Source: Candidatus Zixiibacteriota bacterium
GTDB lineage: Bacteria > Zixibacteria > MSB-5A5 > GN15 > FEB-12
Length of the DNA: 64,000 bases
Assembly: GCA_017999435.1 (NCBI GenBank)
Contig: JAGNLV010000001.1
Location: 455,938-519,937, forward strand
Direction of reading: 5' to 3'
This document shows, in pieces, positions 51,159 through 60,224 of the stretch (within the stretch, counting starts at the first letter, position 1; each line of letters begins with the position of its first letter). The position numbers and the translations under genes were made by a program. The notes under the pieces are model-generated. The model ran no database searches, was not told the origin of the DNA, and saw only the letters and a list, made by a program, of their open reading frames with translations.

Positions 51159-53921
51159 TTACGGCACAATCGACAGCGAGAACCGCAGCGTGTTATCCAG
51201 AACCGATTCCTTGCTGCTCGGAATATACGAAAAATCCGCCCGCAGCCAATCCAGCGGTTTCAGCCCCGCCCCCAGCGTCACCGCCTTCACCTGCCCTTCC
51301 TGGTCGTAGATGTACCCGGCCCGGCCGGCGATGAGGTTGGCGTAGGAGAACTCCACGCCGCCGTTGAATATCGCGCTGGAAATCTCGTCCTTGACCGACG
51401 ACAGGTCGATCCCCACCAGCATCTTGTTCATCTCCGCCGTCACCAGGAACGTGTAGTAGTCGGTGTGGAGGACCTTGTAGGCGAGCCCGACCGCGAGGTT
51501 GCGCGGCAGCGGGTCGGCCTGGGCCGCGTCGATATAGATCACGTCCGGACCGAGGTTGGTGATCGCCAACCCGATATTCAGCCGCGGCGTCCACTGGTAC
51601 AGAAGACCGAGATCCGCCGCCACCCCCGTCGAGGTCCCCGAACCCTTCTCCTTCTCGGTCCCGACATCCGACAGGTGCGAGTGGATCAGCTTCGCACTCA
51701 CCCCCACTTTCAGCTTCTGCGACACCGGGAACCCAAACGACCCGGTCACCGCCACGTCGAACGAGCGGAACGACCCGATCACCTGGCCGAGCGAGTTCGT
51801 GTTGGTGATCTCCCCGTAGGTCAGGTAGGTCACGTTGAACCCGGCCGTGCCGACATCCCCCACCTGGAAGACGCCGGCGATGAAATCGTAGTACATGTCG
51901 CTGGCCAGTTCCGGCAGCCAGTTCACGTGCATGAGCGAGAACTCTTTCCGGCCGTTGGCCTTGATCACGATCTCCCGGTCGCTGGCCAGCCACAGCTCAT
52001 CCTCCACCGCGTCCATGTAGATCGTGTTCGCTTCCCCCATCCCTTTCTCGTCGATCCGCTGGACCCGCCCGTCCTCCAGTACGCGCAGCCCCTCGGCGGT
52101 CGCGAAATAGACGCTCGCGCCGCGCTGCCGCACCAGGTTCACCTTCGCCGCCAGGGCGTTCTGCGGAATCCGGATCGCCGCGCCGGAGTCCACCGTCGAT
52201 TCGATCCCGTTGACCTCCCGGATCGCCAAGAGATACCGCTCCCGGGCCTCGCCGTTGGTCGCCGCCCGCTGGCCCAGGACATCCTCGACCGTCTGGTTCT
52301 GCGGCGCCGTGTACTCGCTCCACCCCGGCATCCGCCACTTCTCGCCGTCGAAATACAGCAACCCGAAGTCGGTCCCGAGGAACAGCTCGTCCTGCCGCGC
52401 CGCGATGCTGTTCACGTTTCCTTTGATCTCCACCGCGAAGGGGAGAATGAGCACGTCCCCGGGGGGCAGATTCGCCCAGTCCGGCTCGCCGCCGCTCTCG
52501 GCCGCCGGAGCCTCCTCTGCCGTCGCGGCCTCGCCCGCCGCGGCCGTCTCCGCCGCCGGCGCCGCGCTGTCGGCCGCTGCCGTGTCTGCCGCCATCTCGG
52601 CCAGTTTAGTGATATCGAGCGGCTCCCCCTGGGCCGGCGCCGCGGCCGCCGCCGCGGCCGGCGCCTGCGGGCCCCGCGGGTTCAGCTCCTTGATCAGATC
52701 GACGAGCGACTGGCGCTCCGAGGCCGTCCCGTAGAGCGCAAAGCGCTCCGCAATCTTCTCCAGCGTGTCGCCAACCGCAATCGTGTAGGCCCGGCCCCGG
52801 CTCCACGAGGCGCCGTCATACCGGTACAGCTTGCCGTCGATCACCGCCCACACGCGCGACGTGCCGTCGGCCCCGATCGCCGAGACGTAGCCCGCCGGGA
52901 GAGTGCCGGTCGTGTCGACGGCCGCGATATCGCGCCCCGTGAACATCACCAGCCCCTCCGCCGTCCCCACGAAGAACTGCGCGCCGCTCGCGTGCAGCGA
53001 CCGGATTTCATCTGAGGGCAGCCCGTCCTTTTCCGTGAACGTCCGCCAGCTCTTTCCGTCGTAGGTGAACAGTCCTTCCGAGGTTCCCACGACGAGGAGC
53101 TTCTCCTTGGCCGCAATCGCGGTCGGCTCGCCGTCGAACACCACCGTGTAGGGAATCGTGACCTCTTCCGGGATAAAGCGCATGCGGGCGCGTTCGATGG
53201 CGACGCTCAGCTTGTCCGCCTCGCCGCTCGAGAGCGCGCCGTCATCCAGCCCGTCGCGGAGCGCCTTGCGCGCCTCCTGGACGTTCGGCCAGCGCAGCCG
53301 TACCTCGTCGTAGGCCGTCATCACCGAGTCGAGCCGCTGGGTCAGGAACTCGGTGTCGCGGTACCCTTCGGGGAGCGCGGCCAGGATGCTGTCCCGCAGC
53401 AGGGCCAGTTCCTCGCGCGACATCTCGGCGTTGGCCCGCGCGACCCGCGCCACCATCTGGTTGAGCAGGTCCTCGTCCTGCACCTTGAAGTAGCTGGCCA
53501 CGATGCCGCGCACGGTCTGGTCGGTCCGGGTGCTGAACTCTTCGCCCGTGTGCCAGGCCCGGTTGTCGAACCGCACCAGCCCTTTCGGGCCCGAAATCGC
53601 CCAGATCTCGTAGGCCGTATAGTCCGAGCCGCCGCCCTGCTTGACCGCCGCGATCGCCTTCAGCGGCAGCAGGTCCGCGGGCACGCGGGCCACCGTCCAG
53701 CCGTCCGCCAGCGGATACGCCCCGAGGCCGGCCGGGTTCCAGTGCGTCGTCGTCGCGTCGTCTGCAACCGCCACGAACGCCTCGCCCATGCCCGCCGCCC
53801 GCGCTCCGGGCGCGATGCGCAGAAACAGCACGGCGGCGTTCGAAATCTCCGCCCTGCTGTCGGATGCACCGAGCACCGCCGCCGCCACCAGACCGAAAAG
53901 GACTCCAAGTTTCCTGACCAT
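51159..53921 (-). CDS. porV: PorV/PorQ family outer-membrane protein with inserted propeller and LysM-like module
   Basis: A 920-residue protein. After a signal peptide, residues 25-70 match PorV/PorQ (FLRIAPGARAAGMGEAFVAV, ADDATTTHWNPAGLGAYPLA). The rest of the FadL-like barrel resumes at about residue 661 (LMHVNWLPELASDMYYDFIA) and runs to the end. Between them lie a helical stretch, two-component-regulator-type propeller blades (LLVVGTSEGLFTYDGKSWRT, FFVGTAEGLVMFTG) and a LysM-like motif (YTIAVGDTLEKIAERFALYG). An Ala-rich linker (417-485), more blades, and a second LysM-like stretch near 545-590 follow. PorV carries cargo from SprA to PorU. ATG 53921 follows AGGAG. Confidence 0.88.
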   Translation of the reverse strand: MVRKLGVLFGLVAAAVLGASDSRAEISNAAVLFLRIAPGARAAGMGEAFVAVADDATTTHWNPAGLGAYPLADGWTVARVPADLLPLKAIAAVKQGGGSDYTAYEIWAISGPKGLVRFDNRAWHTGEEFSTRTDQTVRGIVASYFKVQDEDLLNQMVARVARANAEMSREELALLRDSILAALPEGYRDTEFLTQRLDSVMTAYDEVRLRWPNVQEARKALRDGLDDGALSSGEADKLSVAIERARMRFIPEEVTIPYTVVFDGEPTAIAAKEKLLVVGTSEGLFTYDGKSWRTFTEKDGLPSDEIRSLHASGAQFFVGTAEGLVMFTGRDIAAVDTTGTLPAGYVSAIGADGTSRVWAVIDGKLYRYDGASWSRGRAYTIAVGDTLEKIAERFALYGTASERQSLVDLIKELNPRGPQAPAAAAAAAPAQGEPLDITKLAEMAADTAAADSAAPAAETAAAGEAATAEEAPAAESGGEPDWANLPPGDVLILPFAVEIKGNVNSIAARQDELFLGTDFGLLYFDGEKWRMPGWSEYTAPQNQTVEDVLGQRAATNGEARERYLLAIREVNGIESTVDSGAAIRIPQNALAAKVNLVRQRGASVYFATAEGLRVLEDGRVQRIDEKGMGEANTIYMDAVEDELWLASDREIVIKANGRKEFSLMHVNWLPELASDMYYDFIAGVFQVGDVGTAGFNVTYLTYGEITNTNSLGQVIGSFRSFDVAVTGSFGFPVSQKLKVGVSAKLIHSHLSDVGTEKEKGSGTSTGVAADLGLLYQWTPRLNIGLAITNLGPDVIYIDAAQADPLPRNLAVGLAYKVLHTDYYTFLVTAEMNKMLVGIDLSSVKDEISSAIFNGGVEFSYANLIAGRAGYIYDQEGQVKAVTLGAGLKPLDWLRADFSYIPSSKESVLDNTLRFSLSIVP

Positions 53922-53942
53922 CGCTCTTTGCTCCTGTCTCTA

Positions 53943-56900
53943 TTAATTCACCACTACTACTTTGCCGAACGTCTCCACCGCCGCCCCGCCCCGCGGGTAG
54001 GCCGTGGCCTTGTATACGTACACGCCGGTGGCCACCCGGTCCCCGGCAAAATCGGTCCCATACCATTCTATATCGTCATAGTAGCCCGGATCTGTCGGGA
54101 ACTCCTCATGCACCCAAATCCGCCGCCCCGCCAGGGTGAAAATCTCCAGGCAGACCCGCTCCACGGCCGTCGTCAACCGGTAGTAAAACCGGGTCCGCTC
54201 CCGCATCGGGTTGGGGTAGTTGAGCAGGTCGACCAGCGCCGGCCCCCCGGCCGCCGCCACCGTCGCCGTGAACGCCGCCGTCGCCGAATTGTTGGCGTTG
54301 TCCCACGCCTTGATCTTGAACGTGTGCCGCCCCGGCGACAGCCCCGCCAGCGGGTACTCCAACTGCCCCCGCGTATAATCGTCCTGGTCGCAGGCAAACC
54401 GGTCCGTCAGGTCCGCCATCGTCTCCGACCGGTCGTCCAGCACCAGCGTAATGCCGTGCCCCAAACCGCCGGTGAGGTTGATCCCCGAGGAATCCGCCAG
54501 CGTCACCCGGAGAACGTCGTCCGTGGCCACCGTCCCGCCGTCGCTGAAACCAACCGAGTGGACAAACCCGTAGGCGATCTCCGGCCCGGTCTCGTCGCGG
54601 TGCGTCGTGTCCACCGCCGCCGCAATCGAGAGCGAGTCGATCACCCCGACCCCGTCCGTCCCCGCCAGCTCGGCGTAGGTCATGATCTGCGCCCCCGTTC
54701 CGCCGTAGCCGACATCGAGCGGCGTGACGAAGGCGAATTCGAATTCGCCGCTGCGGATCGTCGCCGTGCCCCGGTAGATCGCGGGGCCGGTCAGGCGGTA
54801 GGACACCACGTTCCCGCTCGCCAGCCGGTACTGCCGCTCGCGCTCCGAATCGTAGGCTTCGATGACGAGCCGGCCGTCGGCCGCCACCGGCCGTCCCTCC
54901 CGATCCAGCACCCGCCCGGCGATCGTCGACCGCCCCAGGGCCACGAGACTGTCGGGCGGATTGTCAAACGCGATCCGCAGCCTCGGCAGACCGAGCCGCA
55001 CGAGGGGATCGCCGAAATACTCGTAACACCGGTCGTTGAGAATCTCGTAGGGTACGCTCCCCCCGTTGTACTGCCGCTCGAGTTTTCCCATGTACAGCGC
55101 CTCGGCGATCGTGAGACTGTCCGTAGTCAGGAGAAGGTCGAACACTTTCTGATTCAGGTCGGCGTTCTGCGTCGACCATACTTCGCGCATCGCCGAAATC
55201 ACCGCGATGCCCCCGCCGTTCGGGTAGACGACCAGTTCCTCCGCCATCGCCTCGCGCGCCGGATCATCGAATGCCCCGATCGCGCACGAGGCCGCGAAAA
55301 ACAGCGGCAGCCGGTCGGAGTTGCTCAGCCGGGGGATGTCGCGGTCCCGCCAGAACACGTGTTCGTGCGCCCACACGTCCGGGTTCCCGTGGCCGATGTA
55401 ATCCACGACCACCGCCCCCTCGTTGATCTGGCGCACAATCGCGTCGTTGGCCCCCGGCTTCTCCCGCCCGACCCGCGGAAAATCGTACAGATAGATCTTC
55501 TTCTGGTGGAGCGTCCGGGGCACGTGCCCCGCGAGCAGTTCCTCCGCCTGCTCCACGTGGAACGTCTCGCTCGTCTGATTGTCGGCGACCTCATCGTCGG
55601 CCACCACCGTAATCACCGACCGCCACAGGCCGAGCGCCGCGCTGGTCTCGTAGCGGCGGCTCTTCTCCACGATCGTCGCGATCTCCCCCGCCGTCTGCAC
55701 CGGCCAGCGCGCCACCATCATGTCCAGCCCGCGGTCCCCGACCAAAATGTAGCTCGTATCCGAATCGAGTATGCCGTACCGTCCGAAATAGACGTAGTTG
55801 TCGTCCGCCGCCGACCGGTCGTCCGGCCGGATATACGGCGGCACCACGTTCGGCACTCCCGTTCCCAGGGCATTGGTGTAGTCGAAACTGCCGTCCCCCG
55901 CCAGCAGCACCGTGTGCGGCGGCGGCGACGGATAGTTCTCGTAGGCGTACTTCAGGTAGTCCCGGATCGCGGTCGGATCGTACATCCCGAAGCTGAAATT
56001 CTCCATGATGTCCTCGACCGCGACCACCCGGCTTGAGATCCCCCGGCCGGCCGCCCGCTCCACGTACTCGGCCAGGGCCGGGACCAGTTGTCTCGAGGTC
56101 ACGATGATCATGTCGGTCTGCTCGCCGATCGCGTACAGGTCGGCCGGGGTGCTCCGCTCGATTCCCAGGGGGCCGAAGGCGCCGGCCGTTTCGGCCAGGT
56201 AGAATCGGTTCGGTCCCTCGCCGGCCAGCGCCGCGGTGAAGGCAATCGTGCCCGCCGCGCGCGTGTACCCGGCCAGCCGCACCGGCCGGCCCGGGTCGTC
56301 CAGCCGGAGAACCGCCAGGTCCCCGCTGAAATTATCGACCGCCTCCAGCCGCGCCGTCCCTTCGAACCCGCCGAGCGGCACGTCGAGCACCCCGCCCAGC
56401 GGCGCGAGGAAACTCTGGTAGGTCAGCTCCACGTAGTCCAGGTAGGGGAGCACGCCGTCCGCCCCCCACATGGTGAGATTCACCGTGTTGAGCCCATCGG
56501 TGAGATTGTCCACCCGGAAACTGCAGTGGAACTGGTTCTGGTAATTCGGGGCCGCGGCCGCGCCGTTGACCCGCGCCGTCACGTAGCCGATCTCCGGGGA
56601 GACGTCGGGATCGCGCGTCGAGGCCCGGCAGTACAGTTGCGCCGAGGTTCCGGGCGCCGGCCCGACGCTCGGCGCCGACAGTTGCACCGTCGGCCCGGTC
56701 GTCCAGTACCAGATGTAGTAATCGTCGATCGCCCCGCCGGCGTCCTCCTTCAGCAGGTTGTCCTGCTCCAGATGCATTACCCGGGTGAAAGTCGTGATCG
56801 TGGTGTCCGCGGGCGCCGAGGGATCGACCGTCTCCGTGGCCATCCGCACCCCCTGCCCCTCCCGGACCGTCAGCCAGTACACATTCTTCGTCTCGTAGGG

Positions 56901-57788
56901 ATTGTTTTCCCAGAACGGCGCGGTGGCCGGCGCGTAGACCCAGCGGTCCCCGGCGTCGGCGAAAAAGAGGATCGCGTCGGCCGCATCGAACCGCCCGTCC
57001 CCGCCGTCGTCGACCGTGATCGCCGCCTGGCGGAACTCCGGCCGGGGCGTCGCGTTGTTCAGCGGCAGCCGCCGTCCCCCGGCGTTGAACAAACAGAGCG
57101 CGTCGGAGGCCAGCCCGCTCAGTTCCAGCCCCGCCTGCTGCAACTGGCTCCCCGTCACCCGGCACAGCCCGGTGCGGTTCACCGTGATTTTGTACCACGT
57201 CTCCCCCGCGGCAAACGGTCCCGGAGCGGCCGCCTTCGTCTTCAGCGCCTCGGGCGCCGGCCAGGTGCGGAACTCCCGGTAATTGACCACCCGCTCCCCG
57301 AACACCCGGTCGAACCACGGATCCCGGGGCGCCGCCCCCTCCATCAGCCCGCCCCGGAAAGTGAGGCGCACATCGATCGAATCGGCACATCCCCCGTCGG
57401 GCCCGGCCGGGTTCACCCGCACCGTCACCATCTGCCGCCCGCGTACCGTGAACGGTTCCGACACCTCAACCAGCGGCCGCGCCTGCCTCGACATCTTCCG
57501 CCCGTCCGTAAGGCGCACCGGGCGAACTGACCGGCTGTGCGCGTCCGCGGATGCCAACTCCACCTCCGCCCCGAACGGTACCCCAACCATCAACAGCCGG
57601 TAGTACCCGGGCAGGGAATCCGCCTCCACGGCCGACTCCAGCCGTTCCGGATCGACCGTCACCACCGCATGGAGCCCGGTCCGGTCCGAATAGACCAGAT
57701 TGACGCCGTCGGCCGAGGCCGCGACGGGCAGACTCAAAATGAGGGCAAACGTGCTCAGGAGGAGCAATCTATACAGCCGAATGTCCAT
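53943..57788 (-). CDS. porU: PorU-like C25 (gingipain family) peptidase, T9SS sortase candidate
   Basis: A 1281-residue exported protein, first of the operon. A signal peptide (YRLLLLSTFALILSLPVAAS) precedes beta domains, then a C25 peptidase domain (about 545-925). The catalytic pair is His800 (VVDYIGHGN) and Cys835 (FFAASCAIGAFDDP), spaced as in gingipains. Downstream Ig-like domains and a C-terminal sorting domain (LLNYPNPMRERTRFYY ... GVYVYKA) match PorU, which removes cargo sorting tails and attaches them to surface lipid. A secreted C25 protease is the alternative, but position beside porV favours PorU. Start ATG 57788 (GTG 57827 possible). A hairpin occupies the expected ribosome site. 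Confidence 0.88.
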   Translation of the reverse strand: MDIRLYRLLLLSTFALILSLPVAASADGVNLVYSDRTGLHAVVTVDPERLESAVEADSLPGYYRLLMVGVPFGAEVELASADAHSRSVRPVRLTDGRKMSRQARPLVEVSEPFTVRGRQMVTVRVNPAGPDGGCADSIDVRLTFRGGLMEGAAPRDPWFDRVFGERVVNYREFRTWPAPEALKTKAAAPGPFAAGETWYKITVNRTGLCRVTGSQLQQAGLELSGLASDALCLFNAGGRRLPLNNATPRPEFRQAAITVDDGGDGRFDAADAILFFADAGDRWVYAPATAPFWENNPYETKNVYWLTVREGQGVRMATETVDPSAPADTTITTFTRVMHLEQDNLLKEDAGGAIDDYYIWYWTTGPTVQLSAPSVGPAPGTSAQLYCRASTRDPDVSPEIGYVTARVNGAAAAPNYQNQFHCSFRVDNLTDGLNTVNLTMWGADGVLPYLDYVELTYQSFLAPLGGVLDVPLGGFEGTARLEAVDNFSGDLAVLRLDDPGRPVRLAGYTRAAGTIAFTAALAGEGPNRFYLAETAGAFGPLGIERSTPADLYAIGEQTDMIIVTSRQLVPALAEYVERAAGRGISSRVVAVEDIMENFSFGMYDPTAIRDYLKYAYENYPSPPPHTVLLAGDGSFDYTNALGTGVPNVVPPYIRPDDRSAADDNYVYFGRYGILDSDTSYILVGDRGLDMMVARWPVQTAGEIATIVEKSRRYETSAALGLWRSVITVVADDEVADNQTSETFHVEQAEELLAGHVPRTLHQKKIYLYDFPRVGREKPGANDAIVRQINEGAVVVDYIGHGNPDVWAHEHVFWRDRDIPRLSNSDRLPLFFAASCAIGAFDDPAREAMAEELVVYPNGGGIAVISAMREVWSTQNADLNQKVFDLLLTTDSLTIAEALYMGKLERQYNGGSVPYEILNDRCYEYFGDPLVRLGLPRLRIAFDNPPDSLVALGRSTIAGRVLDREGRPVAADGRLVIEAYDSERERQYRLASGNVVSYRLTGPAIYRGTATIRSGEFEFAFVTPLDVGYGGTGAQIMTYAELAGTDGVGVIDSLSIAAAVDTTHRDETGPEIAYGFVHSVGFSDGGTVATDDVLRVTLADSSGINLTGGLGHGITLVLDDRSETMADLTDRFACDQDDYTRGQLEYPLAGLSPGRHTFKIKAWDNANNSATAAFTATVAAAGGPALVDLLNYPNPMRERTRFYYRLTTAVERVCLEIFTLAGRRIWVHEEFPTDPGYYDDIEWYGTDFAGDRVATGVYVYKATAYPRGGAAVETFGKVVVVN

Positions 57789-57794
57789 AGCCAA

Positions 57795-57810
57795 CCGGGC
57801 GTACACCCGG
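57795..57810 (-). promoter_or_regulatory. Hairpin just upstream of the porU-like start codon
   Basis: In the mRNA, CCGGGUG pairs with CGCCCGG (one G-U) around a UA loop, ending seven bases before ATG 57788. It occupies the position where a Shine-Dalgarno sequence would sit, and none is otherwise visible. It could hold translation low; if GTG 57827 is the true start the hairpin is coding. Confidence 0.4.
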
Positions 57811-57942
57811 CCCTGGAACCGAAGCACTTCGAACTACGGTCTGCGGGCCTTAACGCAATTGCACCGATCCAAATTGAGTTAACTTAAACCTTCAGTAACC
57901 GTAGGTCGATAGTCGCTCCTCCACAGCTGTATAAATCGTTTA

Positions 57943-57971
57943 AGGATAGAAAGTTCCCTAATACATGTCAA
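57943..57971 (-). promoter_or_regulatory. Promoter of the T9SS-type operon
   Basis: Consensus TTGACA (57971-57966), 17-bp spacer, TATCCT (57948-57943) on the minus strand, in a locally AT-rich stretch. The start would be near 57936, giving a leader of about 148 nt. GCGCT occurs three times just upstream of the -35 (57972-57976, 57981-57985, 57992-57996). Confidence 0.75.
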
Positions 57972-57996
57972 GCGCTATCGGCGCTCTTTCTGCGCT

Positions 57997-58162
57997 TTGC
58001 TTACGCAAGACCTCGGCCAATAAAGATCCTCATCACCATATCCTGCACTAAGTGCTTAAGGCCAAACACGATAACCCGCCCCTGGTCCCGGCCGCCGTCG
58101 CGCCCGGCGTGCCGGAAACCGTGAAATCTCCTGCACATTTGCTGCTCCCGGCATCCACTCTC
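57997..58162. other. Non-coding spacer between the tryptophanase and T9SS-type operons
   Basis: No gene is visible. GC-rich inverted segments near 58095-58115 could terminate transcription from the tryptophanase operon, but no clear hairpin plus U-run is present. Confidence 0.4.
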
Positions 58163-58759
58163 TCACGGCTGCCGGCTCAGTTCGCGCGCCAGTTCCTCGC
58201 TCAGTTTCCGCGTCGCGGCTTCCATCCGGTCGATCTCCGCGACATATGTCTCGGCGTCCGCCTGCGGCAGAAACACCGCGCTGTACACATCGTAGTAGTG
58301 CCGCACGAACTCCTCGAACAACCCGATCAGCCCGCTGTCGAACCGGCTGGAGTCCCGCACCCACTCCCAGCCGTATTCGAGGTTGTCCTCCCAGGCCTGA
58401 AGGATGGGGCGGTCCTTGGCGATCGAGTTGTCGATCACCCGGCGGAATTCCTCCGCCGGGATCACCTGCCCGCGCCCCCGGTTGCCGTCGCGCCACTCGC
58501 CGGCGAACTGCCGCCCCACGAGAATGAGCCGCGCCGATGTCGAATCGAGGTGGGTCTTGAGCAGATCGGCCCGGCGCAGCCGGTCCGCCTGATCGAACGT
58601 CTGGGCCCAGGTCCGCCGCAGCGCGCTCGCCTGCGACTCGCTGCGCGCCGTCTCTTCCTCCGGCGTGGCCCCGGTCTCAATCCGGACCGCGCCACAACCC
58701 GCCGCCGTCACCGCCAGCACTGTGAGTATCGCCGCCAGGAGGCCCTGCCGTCTGCTCAT
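58163..58759 (-). CDS. Lipoprotein of unknown function in the tryptophanase operon
   Basis: A 198-residue lipoprotein (signal LLAAILTVLAVTAAGC). The mature part is charged and mainly helical, with ADRLRRADLLKTHLDSTSAR, DRPILQAWEDNLEYGWEWV, and EEFVRHYYDVYSAVFLPQAD as recognisable segments. The end (YVAEIDRMEAATRKLSEELA) looks like a coiled coil. No family is recognised. Its ATG overlaps the tryptophanase stop (ATGA), so the two are translationally coupled, suggesting that the product works with, or responds to, tryptophan breakdown. Confidence 0.78.
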   Translation of the reverse strand: MSRRQGLLAAILTVLAVTAAGCGAVRIETGATPEEETARSESQASALRRTWAQTFDQADRLRRADLLKTHLDSTSARLILVGRQFAGEWRDGNRGRGQVIPAEEFRRVIDNSIAKDRPILQAWEDNLEYGWEWVRDSSRFDSGLIGLFEEFVRHYYDVYSAVFLPQADAETYVAEIDRMEAATRKLSEELARELSRQP

Positions 58760-60165
58760 TCGCGCCGGCTCCGCGCCTCCTCCGGCGTCAGCGGGGCCAG
58801 ATCGCAGGTGAAGTGGCGCAGGAATCGCGGCTGCCGGACAACCTTCATCCCCACCAGTTGGTCTTTCCGTCCCGCGATCCGCGCCGCCACGTCGGCAATG
58901 TACTCATACTGCGTATTCGTGTACACCCGCCGCGGCATCGCCAGCCGCACCAGTTCTTTCGGCGCCATTGTCACTTTCCCCGTCTCCGGGTCGACATCGC
59001 TGAACATCAGCGACCCGATCTCCACCACCCGCACCCCCCCTTCCCGGTAGAACTCGACTGCCAGCGTCTGCCCGGGGAACTGCCCCGCGGGAATGTGCGG
59101 CAGGAACGCCCCCGCATCGACAAACACCGCGTGCCCGCCGGCCGGCTCGACAATCGGCATCCCCGCCTCTTTCAGCAGCTCCCCGAAATACTCCGCCTGC
59201 CCCACCCGGTAGTCCAGGTAGTCGAAATCCATGACTTCCTCCAGCCCGACCGCCAGCACGTCCAGGTCGCGGCCCGCCAGCCCCCCGTAGGTCGGGAATC
59301 CCTCGACGATGATCATCAGCTCGGTGATCCGCCGGTAGAGGTCTTCATCGTCCAGCGTGATGAATCCGCCGATATTCGCCAGCGCGTCCTTCTTGGCCGA
59401 CATGAGCGCCCCGTCAACGTAGCTGAACATCTCCGCGACAATCTCCCGGATCGGCTTCTGCGCGTACCCCGGTTCGCGCCGCTTGATGAAATAGGCATTT
59501 TCGGCGAACCGCGCGCAGTCGAAATACAGCGGAATCCGGTGCTCCCGGCACACCTGGGCCGCCGCCCGGATGTTCGCCATCGACACCGGCTGTCCCCCCA
59601 CCGAGTTGTTCGTCACCGTCAGCATCACCATCGTGATCCGGTCCCGCCCCCGCTCGCGGATAAACTGCTCCAGGCGCGGCACGTCCATGTTCCCCTTGAA
59701 CGGCGCGGCCTCGTCGAGCGATGCCTCCCGGCAGGGCAGATCGATCGGGATCCCCCCCTTGTGGAGCGTGTTCGCCCGGGTCGTGTCGAAATGCGTGTTG
59801 TTGATGATGTACTTGCCCCGCTCCGCGACCGTGGAGAACATCAGGTTCTCCGCGGCCCGCCCCTGGTGGCAGGGGATAACAAACCGCTTGCCGAAAATCT
59901 CCCGCACCGCCCGCTCGAACCGGCGGAACGAGGTCGCCCCCGCGTACGACTCGTCGCCCATCATGAGCGCCGCCCACTGGCGGTTCGACATCGCCGCCGT
60001 CCCCGAATCGGTCAGGAGGTCGATGTAGATGTCGGCCGCGTCGATCTTGAAAACGTTGTAGTGGGCCTCGACGACTCTGCGCTCGCGCTCCGGCCGGCTC
60101 AGCAGCCGCACCGGCTCCACCGACTTGATGCGGAACGGCTCGACCGGCGGATGGTCCTTGGCCAT
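58756..60165 (-). CDS. tnaA: Tryptophanase (tryptophan indole-lyase)
   Basis: A 469-residue PLP enzyme of the beta-eliminating lyase family, splitting tryptophan into indole, pyruvate and ammonia. Lys259 in SAKKDA is the PLP lysine, and LYFDCARFAENAYFIKRR and EGFPTYGGLAGRDLDVLAVG are family marks. Two positions separate it from tyrosine phenol-lyase: VRVVEIGS has Ile where the phenol-lyase has a key Arg, and LRHFT keeps His451, equivalent to E. coli TnaA His463 (Phe in phenol-lyase). ATG 60165 follows AAGGAGAAGG. It lies 140 nt downstream of the asparaginase gene, an interval containing a short Trp-encoding frame. Confidence 0.93.
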   Translation of the reverse strand: MAKDHPPVEPFRIKSVEPVRLLSRPERERRVVEAHYNVFKIDAADIYIDLLTDSGTAAMSNRQWAALMMGDESYAGATSFRRFERAVREIFGKRFVIPCHQGRAAENLMFSTVAERGKYIINNTHFDTTRANTLHKGGIPIDLPCREASLDEAAPFKGNMDVPRLEQFIRERGRDRITMVMLTVTNNSVGGQPVSMANIRAAAQVCREHRIPLYFDCARFAENAYFIKRREPGYAQKPIREIVAEMFSYVDGALMSAKKDALANIGGFITLDDEDLYRRITELMIIVEGFPTYGGLAGRDLDVLAVGLEEVMDFDYLDYRVGQAEYFGELLKEAGMPIVEPAGGHAVFVDAGAFLPHIPAGQFPGQTLAVEFYREGGVRVVEIGSLMFSDVDPETGKVTMAPKELVRLAMPRRVYTNTQYEYIADVAARIAGRKDQLVGMKVVRQPRFLRHFTCDLAPLTPEEARSRRE

Positions 60166-60224
60166 GGCCTTCTCCTTTGTTCTGGGTGAAAACTGCCGTG
60201 AACGATCCGGTGACATGGTCGCCG

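Noticed and set aside
51159-53921. Assembly fusion of a separate propeller/LysM gene into porV
   Set aside because: The frame is open throughout, with uniform GC, and the two barrel segments complement each other; kept as one gene, with the architecture noted as a finding.
58756-60165. Tyrosine phenol-lyase as identity of the PLP lyase
   Set aside because: The diagnostic Arg (MERG) of phenol-lyases is replaced by Ile (VEIG) and the tryptophanase His in LRHFT is present.
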